Below are positions 21,496-33,403 of a stretch of 64,000 nucleotides of DNA, in pieces. Position 1 is the stretch's first letter; each line of letters opens with the position of its first letter. The notes under the pieces are model-generated. The model did not search any database, had not been told where the DNA came from, and saw only the letters and a program-made list of their open reading frames with translations. The DNA lies in NCBI GenBank assembly GCA_033398695.1, contig CM065812.1, positions 142,172,858-142,236,857 of the forward strand, given 5' to 3'. The position numbers were made by a program, and so were the translations under genes. Source of the stretch: Orobanche coerulescens. Lineage: Eukaryota > Streptophyta > Magnoliopsida > Lamiales > Orobanchaceae.

Positions 21496-24318
21496 TGTAA
21501 CACCCCAAAACCGTATGGGAATATTACACGCCGTAAACCCTTTCCGCAAGGATCTACCAGGCTAAACGTCCATAAACAACCAAATGCTTGCCGGCGAGTG
21601 GTCAAACAATATAATAATACGCACTGTTAAGGTCACTTACACAAAAACACACAGGCCGATGAGGTCACACAACTCTATCAACGGGATGACTAACAACATT
21701 ACCCACACGGGGTTCGAAATACAATACAACGGAAGACTGAATCAACTCTAACAATACAAATAAACTCTACCAACTCTCAACTCTTGATTAGTATCGCACT
21801 CGTCATCCCCTTGTGCCAATCCCGTGGATCGCTCCCCGAACTCCGCATGTACGGACGCAGTAGCAGGACATCCACCCCGAATACTGGGGTTAGTAAAACT
21901 CCACTGTTTTACTAGTGCAAGTATCAAACCATACGAAATGTAACAAGCAAATAGCAACTACGAATTTAATACGTAAATCAATTATCAAAATGTTCCCGAG
22001 AAGTTTTAGAATTTCGAACTCAAGTAAGAGATATTTGAAAAGGAACACATCATCTCGGGGATTTTTAAAGCAGAAATTCTTTTGGACATCGAGTCCCAAT
22101 TTACAAAACCTTTTCGTAAACATTAGGGTCTTAGCCCGATTCTCGTTTCAAAGCATACTAAATAATATATCATTATGAGTCCGAGATCCATATTTAAAAT
22201 GTTACCCGAACAATCACTGCTACACGATCATTGTTCGTACACATCATGTACCGAACTCCGGAGGCCTCGACGGACCTTACCCGGACCACACACATTGTTC
22301 GTACACATCATGTACCGAACTCCGGAGGCCTCAACGGACCCTACCCGGCCACACACACTGTTCGTACACATCATGTACCGAACTCCGGAGGCCTCAACGG
22401 ACCCTACCCGGCCACAACATCGTTCGTACACATCATGTACCGAACTCCAGAGGCCTCGTCAGACCCTAGATGGATCACACACCTTGTCCGTACACATCAT
22501 GTACCGGACTCCAGAGGCCTCGTCAGACCCTACCTGGATCACACACTTTGTTCGTACACATCATGTACCGAACTCCAGAGGCCTCGTCAGACCCTACCTG
22601 GAACACACACACATCGACACGACACAATTCATAATCATTAAATGTCAAGCCATTCCACATTACACTGAAATGTACAATCAAGTATGTAAACCAAAACAAC
22701 ACAAATATCATGATCATCACAACGACTCTTAACCAACATAACACACATTCGGTACAAAATACATTGAACAACCACGTGTACAACCATCTCATATGTACAT
22801 CGCAATCCTGCACAAATGACACGACGCCTAACACGGATACCAATATATCACTATTATCACAAAGCCTTCAAATTTCGGAAAACACAACCAACTCAAACGA
22901 AACATATTTACGGAGGCAAGCAAAATCGTCATACATATCATACGTAATTACTAGTCACAAGATACAAGTCGTATAATAAGATACTTGCCTTAATAACCGC
23001 TACCAAACGTTCCGAAGAACACGGTTCGACCGGGAAGCTCGGACCCCGAAGAAGACAACGACGGAAGGGTTCCGACTCGAGTTCTTCACAAGAATTTCGT
23101 CCCTAAGTCATACCAATGATAAATCAACAATCGTACGATGGATAATAATCATACAACGCCCAATCCCCCCTCTAAGACCTTTTGTCGGACACCTTCAAGG
23201 CGTTGACTAAGAACTTAACCAAAATAACGAATCGAAACGATCCAACCATGGAATAACAAGGGAAATGATAGAATACATCTAAATAATCATCAATACATTA
23301 CAAATCTAAGTTATTACGGTTAAATCGGACAAAACGAACAAAAACCCCCAATTCACCCAAAAGTAGGGTTTCAAGAATTTACCTTGGATTATGATGAAGA
23401 ACAATTGTTGGAGTTGTTAATCCACACCAAAAACTTGAAGAATATGAAGTTCTCTTGGATTGATGATGCAAAACGCCCAAAAATCGCCCATAAGATCGCC
23501 CAAGAGGAGGAGGAATGAAGGAAGAGATGAAATGAGCATTCATCTCACAAAATCCGCAGGAATAGGCTAATCTGGACTGTGTGCCGCGGCCCAGAATAAG
23601 TGTGCCGCGGCACAGGTACAGCTGCTCGCCAAAATCGGAAAATGAGTGTCTGAGCTATTTCGACCATAACTCTCTCGTCCGGACTCCGATTGACTCACCG
23701 TTTGAACCATTGGAAAGCTAACTTGATGCTCTATAATATTGAAAAGATTCAAAGTCTTTGGAGTTTTCAAGAATTTATGGTGATTCTACAAAGTCGACTC
23801 ATATTTGGGAAAAGTCGTTTAATAACACTGAACTCAAGAAAACGACACCGAAACCCGAACTTGAATACGAATCGAAGATACGGTCACGAAGTACTCGCAA
23901 AGACGAATCTAAGGGCTAAGAGAACACACAATTCCGACCACCCGAAGGCTCGGAATTCAACAACGGAAGTAATTACCCAAAACTTTGGGAAATTACGAAA
24001 ATGGCCCAAAACGTCCGAAAATCACGATACGCGATCGAAACACCAAACCAAAGCTCACAACACGTCTAACAAAGTTAAACGGACTTACGGGAAACTCGAA
24101 ATAGTAATTTCGGACGAGATTCACAAGAATCGAACACGAGTGCGGAAAAGTTGTTAAGAAACACGGAACTCAACAAAACAATACCGAAACGAACTCGGAT
24201 GACAAAAAGTGCAGAATTAATCATTCTCAGAATGATGATACGGTCCCAAGCGAGTCGTCGAAACGGACCTCCGCCGAAAAAATAAAATTACTAGAAATCC
24301 GAAATTGCGGATATTACA
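21496..24318 (-). repeat. C2 5' LTR
   Basis: 2823 bp, very similar to 15719-18511. Differences cluster in G/C-rich CCGG/CWG stretches (compare 16055-16090 with 21830-21870). Mosaic: its LTR start (about 23850-24318) and its end (21496-about 23400) match C, while about 23480-23845 matches B. Confidence 0.9.
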
Positions 24319-24477
24319 ATACACACACACAAATTCGTATCATATTTAGAAAAATATAAAAATCCATAAATTCTAGAACTTTTTACAAAATTATACACGC
24401 AAATTTAAATTGTTTAAAAAATTAAGAAGAAAAAAGGATAGATTTTCTCAAATATACTAAAGCAATCCTGTTTTTAC

Positions 24478-24517
<40 letters not shown>

Positions 24518-25560
24518 TAAATAAATAAATAATTAGAGAAAAAACTATATTAGAAAAGATATAAGAAACATGGATAGCAAAAGAAACTATTACCTCAACG
24601 ATTTATCCACTGAACCTAAAAGAAAGAATTAAGAACATTGATAAAGATCATGGATATGGATATCAAGAACAGATTTGTTAAATAAAATCAGGTCACGAAA
24701 TTATGAACAAATATGAAGAAAAAGAAATACACATAGAAAACACATATATAAAGGATGAAGAAAATGTTAGCAAAAAAATCATCCATCTTCCTATTGGTAT
24801 CCACCATAGCACCACCACTTGTTCCATGAAGATACCTAGAACAATAGACCTGTAACACCCCGATATATTCAGGAATATTACAGCGCCGTAAATCCTTTAC
24901 ATAAGGATTTACAAGGCTGAAGAATTGAACAGACATTAAAAGGTACTAACGAATGGAAATAACGGAATTAAGATACAACAGTTCTGACCAAGTACTGAAA
25001 ATATAATTGTTCAACAGGAACTTAATAATACATCACCAAATTCAATTTCATCATAAATAACTTCGTACTCGAATACTTATTGAAATAACCAATAAACAAC
25101 ATACAAATAAACCCGGCCGGAACATCACTCTGCACCCTCGTCGTTATGCAGCTCCAGTGGTTGCTTCCCCGCTCTCCTGGATCCTGTGTAATATCCGCAA
25201 TTTTCGATTTTCGGTAAATTTCTTTTTTCGTCAGGAGTTCGTTTTGACAACTCTATCATGACCGTTTCGTCATTTCGAGAATGATTAATTCTGCACTTTT
25301 TGTCATCCGAGTTCGTTTCGGTGTCGTTTTGTTGAGTTCCGTGTCCTTAATCGACTTTTTCACGTGGGAGTTCGACTTTGTAAAGTCACCATTAATTCTT
25401 GGAAACTCCAAAAATTCTGAATCTTTGCAATATTATAGAGCATCAAGTTAGCTTTCCAATGGTTGAAACGGTGAGTCAATCGGAGTCCAGACGAAGGAGT
25501 TATGGTCGAAATAGCTAAGACTACACGATGTACCTTTTTCGTGTTGGAGTGGGTCGCACC

Positions 25561-25657
25561 GTGCCGCGGCACACTTCAGCTGTGCCGCGGCACTAAGCTG
25601 ATTCTGGGCGTTTCGTGGCCCCGGGCCGCGGCACACTTGTCTGTGCCGTGGCACACG
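25561..25657 (+). promoter_or_regulatory. GTGCCGCGGCAC palindromes of B LTR
   Basis: Perfect GTGCCGCGGCAC at 25561-25572 and 25582-25593, then GGGCCGCGGCAC and GTGCCGTGGCAC to about 25655. In the 3' LTR they are at 40033, 40054 and on to about 40130. They precede the pyrimidine-rich leader (CTCCTCTCTTCTTCCTCC). No convincing TATA box. A regulatory role is inferred from position. Confidence 0.5.
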
Positions 25658-26424
25658 GGCTTTTCTGCTTTTTTAGCAGATTTTCGAGGAGAAAACTTCA
25701 TTTTCTCCTCTCTTCTTCCTCCTTCCATCTAGGGCGATTTGTGGGCGATTTTTGGGCGATTTGAGTGCTCCCAAACTTGTAGAGATCATCCACCTCAAGT
25801 CTTGTTGTAGATTTTCGACCTCTACTTGAATCCTTCATCCAAATCAAGGTATTTTGGCTTGAACCCTTATTTTTGTAGATTTGGGGATTTTCCTTTTTGA
25901 TTTCGATTCCAATCCGTTTTTAATCGATTAATTGTTGTATAAACATTGTTTTGAACTTGTTCTACGGATTGGATACTCGTATCTTTGGTTCGTTTGACCC
26001 GAGGGGTGATTTCCTTGTTCTTGTAGGGTCTTGAACATTTAATGTTCGATTAAATGTTCGAATAAGTTCCCTTTGATAGTTTGTTGGGATTTCCATTGTT
26101 TTTGCCCTTGATTCTCGTCGTAATCATGTTTTATTATTCCTTACGGAGGATTATAGGTGCTCGATGATTCCGATGTTGAATTCCGTTGGTGATTGATGAT
26201 TCATGTGGTGTTTTCCCGTAGTAATTTCGGTGCTATCGCGTTCTAGATAGTGTTCGGGAATTTGAGGGCTACCCGGCCGTATCCATTCATTTTTCCATTG
26301 CTCGTGATATCGAGGCAAGTATCTTGCCCATACATTTCATATTTCATCGGCATAATTATTGATAAATGATTTTATGCGAAATCCAATGTTTAATGAACGT
26401 TAAAAAGGATCGGTATGTCCTCGA

Positions 26425-28501
26425 TGTAACACCCCCAAGATATTCGAGGTATATTACAGCGCCGTGAATCCCTATATGGGACCCACCAGGCTGAACAGAC
26501 ATCATACTCATCGACTCACAGAAACGACAAAATAACACCTCGTCATAAAGGCGCAAAACAGAATAATCCACCCGGTTCAACCGGTCAAACATAACACCAT
26601 CATCCAACACAAACATAATAGACAACAATACAATCCGGACGAGCAAGAACTCTTAAGTACTCGAGTACTACTATTAGTTTAAAATCCACAAAAGATGAAA
26701 AGATAAAAGACACTAAGACGTCACTCGTGCACAATCATCACGCACGGCCATCATCCGCGTACTGGTCCAGCGCCCGCTCGTCTCGATGAACCTGACCTGA
26801 AATTCATAAAACGAATTTCCCCAAGACGGGTCCCAGAGGGGTTAGCAATTACGCTAGTACAAGTAACCAAATGAACAATTTACATCTTACACATATAGTA
26901 ATGCATGCAATCAAGAAATCATAGTTCCAAAACACTCATTTTAAATGCCAATAATCAAACCACATTTGTAAAATGCACCACAATTAACCGCGGACCCACG
27001 GCTTCGTGGATCCCTACCGAGACCCGTCGGATCTAACCCGTAGTGGTTAAAAGCAACTCGCGGTTCCACAGCTTCGTGGAGCCCTACCGAGACCCCGTCG
27101 GATCTAACCCGTAGTGAGTATACACACACACACAATTCTCACACAAAACTACTATGTCAAGATTGTAAGTTCATAAGGATACTTGCCTCGATTAAATAGA
27201 CGGCGACACGAACGGAACGGAAGAATCAAGCACGACCGCGAGGAACCGACGAAAATGAACCTAACGATTCGAATAGCACAATCACAACCACTTCTAAACG
27301 ATTATGGAAATGGAATACCCCCGGAAACCCGCCTACGATTCATGTATATTCGAATAAAAATAACAACGAGGGCAGACCACAACCAAACCCTCTCGATTTT
27401 GCAAAACTATGAAAATATACCATGAATTCGTAGGAGAACCAACAATACCAACAAGATTAATCATATTCACTATGAATTAATCTATCATTCAGAACAAATC
27501 GGACGAACACACGAAAACCCCCAAATTTACCTAAAAAAAAGGTTTTAGGAGTTTACCTCGGATTAAAGACGAAGAACACGATTAGATGTTGATAAAATAC
27601 TCCAAAAACTCGAAGAAGATGATGGCTCGGAGTTGCTAAGCTTCAAATCGCCGGAAGACACCAAGGAAATCGCCCACAAGTCGGAGGAGGGGAGAAGGAT
27701 GAAAAATGACCGAAATCGGTCAACTCCTGGGTTTATAAACCCAGGCTTCGTTACGTACGTTAGCCACCACATGCTAACGTACGTAAGCTGTATTACGTAC
27801 GTAAGCCATAAGGGCCTTACGTACGTAACCAAAAAGGCAGAATCGCCTGAACTGATATCCACTAGGGCGTTACGTACGTAACCAAGAAGGGTGTTACATA
27901 CGTAACCAAAAAGGCAGAATTGCCTGAACTGAATTATACTAGGACGTTACGTACGTAACCAAAAGGGTGTTACGTACGTAACATTCCTTTTTGTGGAGTA
28001 CAGGCCAGGAATGAAAGAGGGAGGTACCGAAAAAGAATCGAAATACAACGGTGAACAATTCACGATGGTACGGACGTTAGGGACCTGAAACGACGAACTT
28101 AAATGCCGAAGGAAAATATATTCCCGACTACTCAAAGGTTCGGAAAAACAATCAACAAACGAAATTTTCCCAAAAGTTTGGGAAAATCTACAAAACGGCC
28201 CAAACATCCGGAATGTACGACACATGGTCGAAACACCAAACAAAAGCTCACAACGCCCATAATAACACGAGATGGATCTTTGGCAACCCCGAAACGGCGG
28301 TTCCAAATGACGATTACGATAATATCCGAAATAACAACATGAAACATCAAATCGAGTAAAACGAGTCCGAATCAAGCTCGAATGACAAAAAGTTCAATAT
28401 TAAATATCCTCAAAATGTCAATACGGTTACAAGCGAGTTGCTAAAAACGAAAATACACCAAAATTAGAATAATAAGAGAAGGGAAAAATGCGGATATTAC
28501 A
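26425..28501 (-). repeat. D 3' LTR
   Basis: 2077 bp. Palindromes TTACGTACGTAA at about 27751-27992 with TATAAAC (minus strand, 27731-27737), candidate TCCGAG|GTAAAC site near 27557, CGAGGCAAGTATC (27178-27190), a two-unit 65-70 bp repeat (about 26985-27120) and the CTAACCCC block near 26800-26870. Confidence 0.95.
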
Positions 28502-28538
28502 TTCTACCCCTCTAAAAACAAGTTTCGTCCCGAAACTT
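28502..28538 (-). promoter_or_regulatory. D polypurine tract and adjoining hairpin
   Basis: Minus strand: AAGTTTCGGGACGAAACTT (28538-28520), an 8-bp stem with GGA loop, then TTTTTAGAGGGGTAGAA up to the LTR. The hairpin starts inside the pol stop codon TAA (28539-28537). The purine tract primes plus-strand DNA synthesis in LTR elements. The same hairpin precedes the PPT of A, B, C and C2. Confidence 0.75.
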
Positions 28539-31500
28539 AAGAAATAAACAACTCGGGATACTTAGCACGCATGCTTTCCTCGGTTTCCCAAGTTGCCTCC
28601 TCGACACCATGCCTCGACCACTGTACTTTGACCAAGGGAATGGTCTTATGCCTCAGTCGTTTCTCCCGATGCTCTAAAATCTTCAAAGGACGCTCCTCAA
28701 AGGTAATATCCTCGGCGACGTCAATCTCATCATAATCGATGATGTGACTAGGGTCCGGGACATATTTCCTCAGCTGGGAAACATGAAAAACGCTATGAAC
28801 ATGACTCAGGGCCGGGGGCAACGCCAAACGGTATGCCAACCCACCGACTCGCTCGAGAATCTCGAAGGGTCCAATAAATCTCGGACTCAACTTCCCCTTT
28901 TTCCCAAAACGGAAAACTCCTCTCGTCGGCGACACCTTCAGCAAAACGTGGTCTCCCACCTCGAATTCTAAAGGTCGACGACGGACATCGGCATATGACT
29001 GGCCGACTGCGGCGATCAACATCCGTTCTCGGATTAATTCTATCTTCCGCCTCGTCTCTAACACGATATCCGGTTCGGTCCCGACCAAGTCGGACGCCTC
29101 ATTCCAACAAATCGGTGATCGACAACGCCGCCCGTAGAGTGCCTCATACGGTGCCATCCGAATCGACGTGTGCCAACTATTGTTGTACGTGAATTCTATT
29201 AGTGGCAAATGTTCCTCCCAATCACTACTCCAATCGAGAGCACAGGCACGCAGCATATCCTCGAACGTCTGGATAGTGCGTTCCGACTGTCCATCTGACT
29301 GGGGATGAAAAGAGGTACTCAAATGCAAACGGGTACCCAACGCCTTATGCACCGCCTGCCAGAAGTGTGATACAAAACGGCCATCACGATCCGAAACAAT
29401 AGACTTCGGAGTACCGTGAAGCCTCACAATCTGCGCGATAAACACACGAGCTAACTTCTCCGGGCCCCAAGTGTCCTTGATGCCCAGAAAATGTGCCGAC
29501 TTGGTCAGACGATCAACAATCACCCATACCATATTCATGCCCGACCTCGATCTCGGCAAACTCGTAACGAAATCCATCGATATATCTTCCCATTTCCATT
29601 CCGGAACGGGAAGTGACTGCAATAATCCAGCCGGTCGCTGATGCTCGATTTTGACCTGTTGACAAGTCAAACATCTCGCTACAAACTGTGCGACCTCCTC
29701 CTTCATATCATTCCACCAGAAATTTCTTCTCAGGTCCTTGTACATCTTACTCGAACCAGGATGAACGGAATAAGGTGTAGCATGGGCCTCCCGTAAAATA
29801 CTCTGCCTCAACTCTGAGTCGTTCGGCACACAAAGCCGACTCTGGAATCTCAAAACACCATCCTCGTGAATCACAAATCCAGGAGACTTTCCTTTAAGAA
29901 CGTTCTCTCGGATTTGAGTAATCATCGGATCCTCTAACTGCTTCAGTTTAATTTCATCGATCAAAGACGACGAAATCTCCAAAGCACAAAGTTGCCCGAC
30001 AGTTCCCGGCAACAAAACCTCAACATCTAACTCGATCAAAGCCCGTCGAAGCTCAGACTGAGACGTAAGGATCTCAAGCGTTCGCAATGCAATCGGTTTC
30101 CGACTCAAGGCGTCGGCCACGACGTTCGCCTTGCCCGGATGATAAAGAATTTCGAGGTCATAATCCTTAATCAGCTCTAACCACCTCCTCTGCCTCATAT
30201 TCAACTCCCGCTGAGTAAATATGTATTTCAGACTTTTATGATCGGTAAAAATCTGACATGCAGAGCCGAAAAGATAGTGACGCCAAATCTTGAGCGCGAA
30301 AACGACTGCCGCTAACTCCAAATCATGAGTAGGGTAGTTCAGCTCATACGGCCTCAATTGTCGCGACGCATAGGCAATGGTCTTGCCGTGCTGCATCAAT
30401 ACGCACCCAAGACCCTGACCCGAAGCATCGCTATAAACGGCAAAACCCTCGTTGCCACACGGCAATGCCAAAACCGGGGCTGAAGTCAAACGCCTCTTCA
30501 GCTCCTCAAAACTCGACTGCCTTTCGTCATTCCAGACGAACTTCTCGGACTTCTGGAGCAACTGTGTAAGTGGCCGAGTTAGTTTTGAAAAACCCTCGAC
30601 GAACCTACGGTAGTAGCCAGCCAAACCTAAGAAACTACGGACCTCCTTCACTTTCTTGGGCGGCGCCCAATCCAACACTACCTCAATCTTCTGCGGATCC
30701 ACTCGGACTCCCTCGGCTGAAATCACGTGACCCAAAAACATAACTTCTTTCAGCCAGAACTCACATTTCGAGAACTTTGCATAGAGTTGCTCGGTCCTCA
30801 AAATGTCTAACACTACCCGCAAATGATGGGCATGCTCTTCCTCGTTCCTCGAATAGATAAGAATATCGTCAATGAAGACGACGACACACTTATCCAAATA
30901 CTCGATAAAGACTTTGTTCATAAACTGCATGAACACCGCCGGCGCATTAGTTAACCCGAAAGGCATAACTACAAACTCATAATGTCCGTATCTCGTTCGA
31001 AAAGCCGTTTTTGGCACGTCGGACTCCCTCACCCGGAGCTGATAGTACCCCGATTTCAAATCAATCTTCGAGAACACCGCAGCTCCCTGCAACTGATCGA
31101 ACAGGTCATCAATCCTCGGCAAAGGATACTTGTTCTTGATGGTCACTTTGTTTAGTTCGCGATAGTCGATACATAAATGTAGTGAACCATCCTTCTTCCG
31201 CACAAACAGGACCGGTGCGCCCCAAGGCGAGGCGCTCGGTCGAACGTACCCCGACTCAAGAAGCTCACTCAACTGCTTCTTCAACTCGGACATCTCTGAA
31301 GGTGCCATGCGATAGGGCGCCTTCGAAATAGGATCCGCGCCCGGCTCTAACTCTATAGCAAACTCAACCTCACGATCCGGTGGCAATCCCGGTAACTCGT
31401 CAGGAAATACATCAGGAAACTCGCTAACGATTGGAATCGACGAAAGCTCGACTCCACCACTCTCCGCCTGCAAGGCGTAGCACCAATAGCCAGTACACCC

Positions 31501-32658
31501 CTTACGCAGGAGTCTCATCGCCTTCAAGGCGTTAATAACGAACTTCTGGTTTCCCCTCTTTCGCCCCGCGAAAGAGTGCTCGGTGCCGTCCTCGGCTAAC
31601 ATAGTGATGATTCTCGTGCGGTAGTTCATGATCGCACCATGCCGCTCGAGCCAATCATCCCCAAGAATCAAATCCTCACCCTCGATACTCACAACAATAA
31701 GATTAGAGGGCCAAGTCCTCTCACAAATAAGTACCGAACAGTCTCGAACCTCCTGATCACCAACGATCCTATCACCGCTAGGAAGCTTAACGATGAAGGG
31801 TTCACAAGGCGTCAAACAGTCGAGACTCAAACGGCGCACACAATCCAAAGATATGAACGAATGCGTAGCACCGGAATCGAAAAGCACACTGACAGGATGA
31901 GAAAGAATATAAACGGTACCTGTCGCCACGGTAGCCGCTGGGTCATCGGCTCTCCGCATCTCATAGACACGCGGGTGGGCTGAGCCGACACTGGAAGCTC
32001 CGCCCTTAGGAGGCTGACCCCGACCTCTCCCCCGGCTAGCACTCGGTGGAGATTGAGGAGCAAACGATCCCTGATTCACACTTGGTTCCCTAGGCGCTGG
32101 AATGGAAGCCCGGGCACCAAGGATTTTCTCCCTCTCAGCACAGAAATCCGCCTTGTGGCCCGGCTGGCCACACTGATTACACGTCAGCAAAGGGTTCGGA
32201 CAAATACGACTGATGTGGCCCTGATGGCCACAGTTAAAGCACTTCACCTCTCGAGAAGGGGCACTGGCAGCCCTACGGGGAAACCCGAAGAGATCGAGCC
32301 GGCCACCACCGGAAAAGTTAGCAGATGAAATTTCACTGACCCCACTTTGTGGCCCGAAAATTCGTGCGGACTTCTGCTTCTTACTCTCGCGGGCCGCCTC
32401 ACTCGCCGTCACCGACATATCGTAAGCAAGGGCCCTGCTCTGGTAATCTTTCAAGGTAGTACAGATGAGCCCCGACATATAGTTTCGAATCGACAACTTC
32501 ATCCGTCTGGAGAAATGGAAAATTTTGTCGCTCTCCTCGACAACTTGGGTCTTCACATAACCCAACTCCTTGTTAAAATCAGCAATAGCTTGAGATACGG
32601 GGATATCCCGCGGTTGAGCATCATAAAAAGCATGTACCCGAGCCTCGTCCGACGCCAC
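28537..32658 (-). CDS. D gag C-terminus and pol (Tekay-type), 1373 codons
   Basis: Two CCHC knuckles at about residues 140-153 ([14 protein letters not shown]) and 160-173 ([14 protein letters not shown]). Aspartic protease [11 protein letters not shown] near 261-263. RT with [27 protein letters not shown] and [12 protein letters not shown] (about 595). RNase H with [11 protein letters not shown] and DHKSLKYIF. Integrase with the HHCC finger ([16 protein letters not shown]), the DDE core ([28 protein letters not shown]), then the GPY/F-like [14 protein letters not shown] and a C-terminal chromodomain ([19 protein letters not shown]). The catalytic motifs look intact. The first Met is internal to gag: the reading frame was separated from the gag N-terminus by one frameshift near 32655, so the real translation start is not here. 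Neighbours are the gag fragment upstream and the PPT hairpin overlapping the stop. Confidence 0.9.
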   Translation of the reverse strand: MASDEARVHAFYDAQPRDIPVSQAIADFNKELGYVKTQVVEESDKIFHFSRRMKLSIRNYMSGLICTTLKDYQSRALAYDMSVTASEAARESKKQKSARIFGPQSGVSEISSANFSGGGRLDLFGFPRRAASAPSREVKCFNCGHQGHISRICPNPLLTCNQCGQPGHKADFCAEREKILGARASIPAPREPSVNQGSFAPQSPPSASRGRGRGQPPKGGASSVGSAHPRVYEMRRADDPAATVATGTVYILSHPVSVLFDSGATHSFISLDCVRRLSLDCLTPCEPFIVKLPSGDRIVGDQEVRDCSVLICERTWPSNLIVVSIEGEDLILGDDWLERHGAIMNYRTRIITMLAEDGTEHSFAGRKRGNQKFVINALKAMRLLRKGCTGYWCYALQAESGGVELSSIPIVSEFPDVFPDELPGLPPDREVEFAIELEPGADPISKAPYRMAPSEMSELKKQLSELLESGYVRPSASPWGAPVLFVRKKDGSLHLCIDYRELNKVTIKNKYPLPRIDDLFDQLQGAAVFSKIDLKSGYYQLRVRESDVPKTAFRTRYGHYEFVVMPFGLTNAPAVFMQFMNKVFIEYLDKCVVVFIDDILIYSRNEEEHAHHLRVVLDILRTEQLYAKFSKCEFWLKEVMFLGHVISAEGVRVDPQKIEVVLDWAPPKKVKEVRSFLGLAGYYRRFVEGFSKLTRPLTQLLQKSEKFVWNDERQSSFEELKRRLTSAPVLALPCGNEGFAVYSDASGQGLGCVLMQHGKTIAYASRQLRPYELNYPTHDLELAAVVFALKIWRHYLFGSACQIFTDHKSLKYIFTQRELNMRQRRWLELIKDYDLEILYHPGKANVVADALSRKPIALRTLEILTSQSELRRALIELDVEVLLPGTVGQLCALEISSSLIDEIKLKQLEDPMITQIRENVLKGKSPGFVIHEDGVLRFQSRLCVPNDSELRQSILREAHATPYSVHPGSSKMYKDLRRNFWWNDMKEEVAQFVARCLTCQQVKIEHQRPAGLLQSLPVPEWKWEDISMDFVTSLPRSRSGMNMVWVIVDRLTKSAHFLGIKDTWGPEKLARVFIAQIVRLHGTPKSIVSDRDGRFVSHFWQAVHKALGTRLHLSTSFHPQSDGQSERTIQTFEDMLRACALDWSSDWEEHLPLIEFTYNNSWHTSIRMAPYEALYGRRCRSPICWNEASDLVGTEPDIVLETRRKIELIRERMLIAAVGQSYADVRRRPLEFEVGDHVLLKVSPTRGVFRFGKKGKLSPRFIGPFEILERVGGLAYRLALPPALSHVHSVFHVSQLRKYVPDPSHIIDYDEIDVAEDITFEERPLKILEHREKRLRHKTIPLVKVQWSRHGVEEATWETEESMRAKYPELFIS

Positions 32659-33166
32659 GGCAATATTCGATCTCCATCAATTCTTGAAACTCAGCCCACG
32701 AAGCAGCATGATCTTTGGGGCCAACGGCCTCCCACCAGTCTGTAGCGTCCCCTGTGAGAAAGTATTGAGCAATAGGGACTTTACGGTCCTCGGGACAGTT
32801 GGTAGCAGTGAAGACTTTAGATATCTCCTTGATCCACCCTTCCCAGCCAATCGGGTCTGAAGCTCCCGAAAACTGAGGAGGATGCATCTTGATGACATCT
32901 TGGAGCCAACGGTCTGCTCCGCCCCGATTAACATGGGCCTGTTTCGGGTTCTGAACCGCCTGAGCTATTGCCGCCATTTGGTTCACCATTTGTTGCATAA
33001 CAGCCGCAATACCAAGATCAGCGCGCTCCTGAGAAGAAGCATGACTGTGGCGGTCGCCGGTACTGCCGGCTCCCGAAGACTGCGATGTGGCCGCCCCACC
33101 GGCTGCCCCACGTCCCCGGCCGCGTCCACGACCACGACCGCGACCACGACCTCTTCCAGCATCCAT
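32621..33166 (-). pseudogene. D gag N-terminus, cut off by a frameshift
   Basis: Starts at 33166 with [12 protein letters not shown], the Arg-Gly-rich start typical of Tekay gag; A has the same style. Then DRWLQDVIKMHPPQFSGA, DPIGWEGWIKEISKVF and DATDWWEAVGPKDH, the capsid part. At EIEYC (about 32660) the frame is lost and ends in nine unrelated residues at 32621. The following pol ORF continues the family's gag sequence in another frame. One small indel explains the break. Frames upstream of 33166 are leader. Confidence 0.85.
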
Positions 33167-33385
33167 ACTGGAGTTAAATAAGTAGCAAAATCCATACGAG
33201 GGTAAGTACGAGAAAAGAACAATCACAAGTCGAGAATCAAAGGTACGATACAAGGAAATAATGAACAGAGGAAGGAAAACCTACGGACACTGGCAGTACC
33301 GGAATCATGGCAGCGTGACGATGATGTGCAAAACTAAACACCACAAGACCCAATAAACCGACAAGCCTAGGTATCTATAAACCTA

Positions 33386-33398
33386 GGCTCTGATACCA
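33386..33398 (-). other. D primer binding site
   Basis: Minus strand TGGTATCAGAGCC, five bases inside the 5' LTR end. Initiator-tRNA-Met type. Confidence 0.85.
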
Positions 33399-33403
33399 TT
33401 TTC

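Larger units (their letters stand above)
15719..24318 (-). mobile_element. C2: non-coding Tekay-related retrotransposon
   Basis: 8600 bp flanked by ATACA (15714-15718 and 24319-24323); copy 2 reads ATATACACACAC without it. LTRs are 2793 and 2823 bp. The internal region (18512-21495) has a PBS, a PPT with hairpin and zinc-knuckle traces, but no pol. Same family as C (49071-57585), but its promoter module is B-like. Probably a non-autonomous element mobilised by proteins of a coding relative. Confidence 0.9.
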
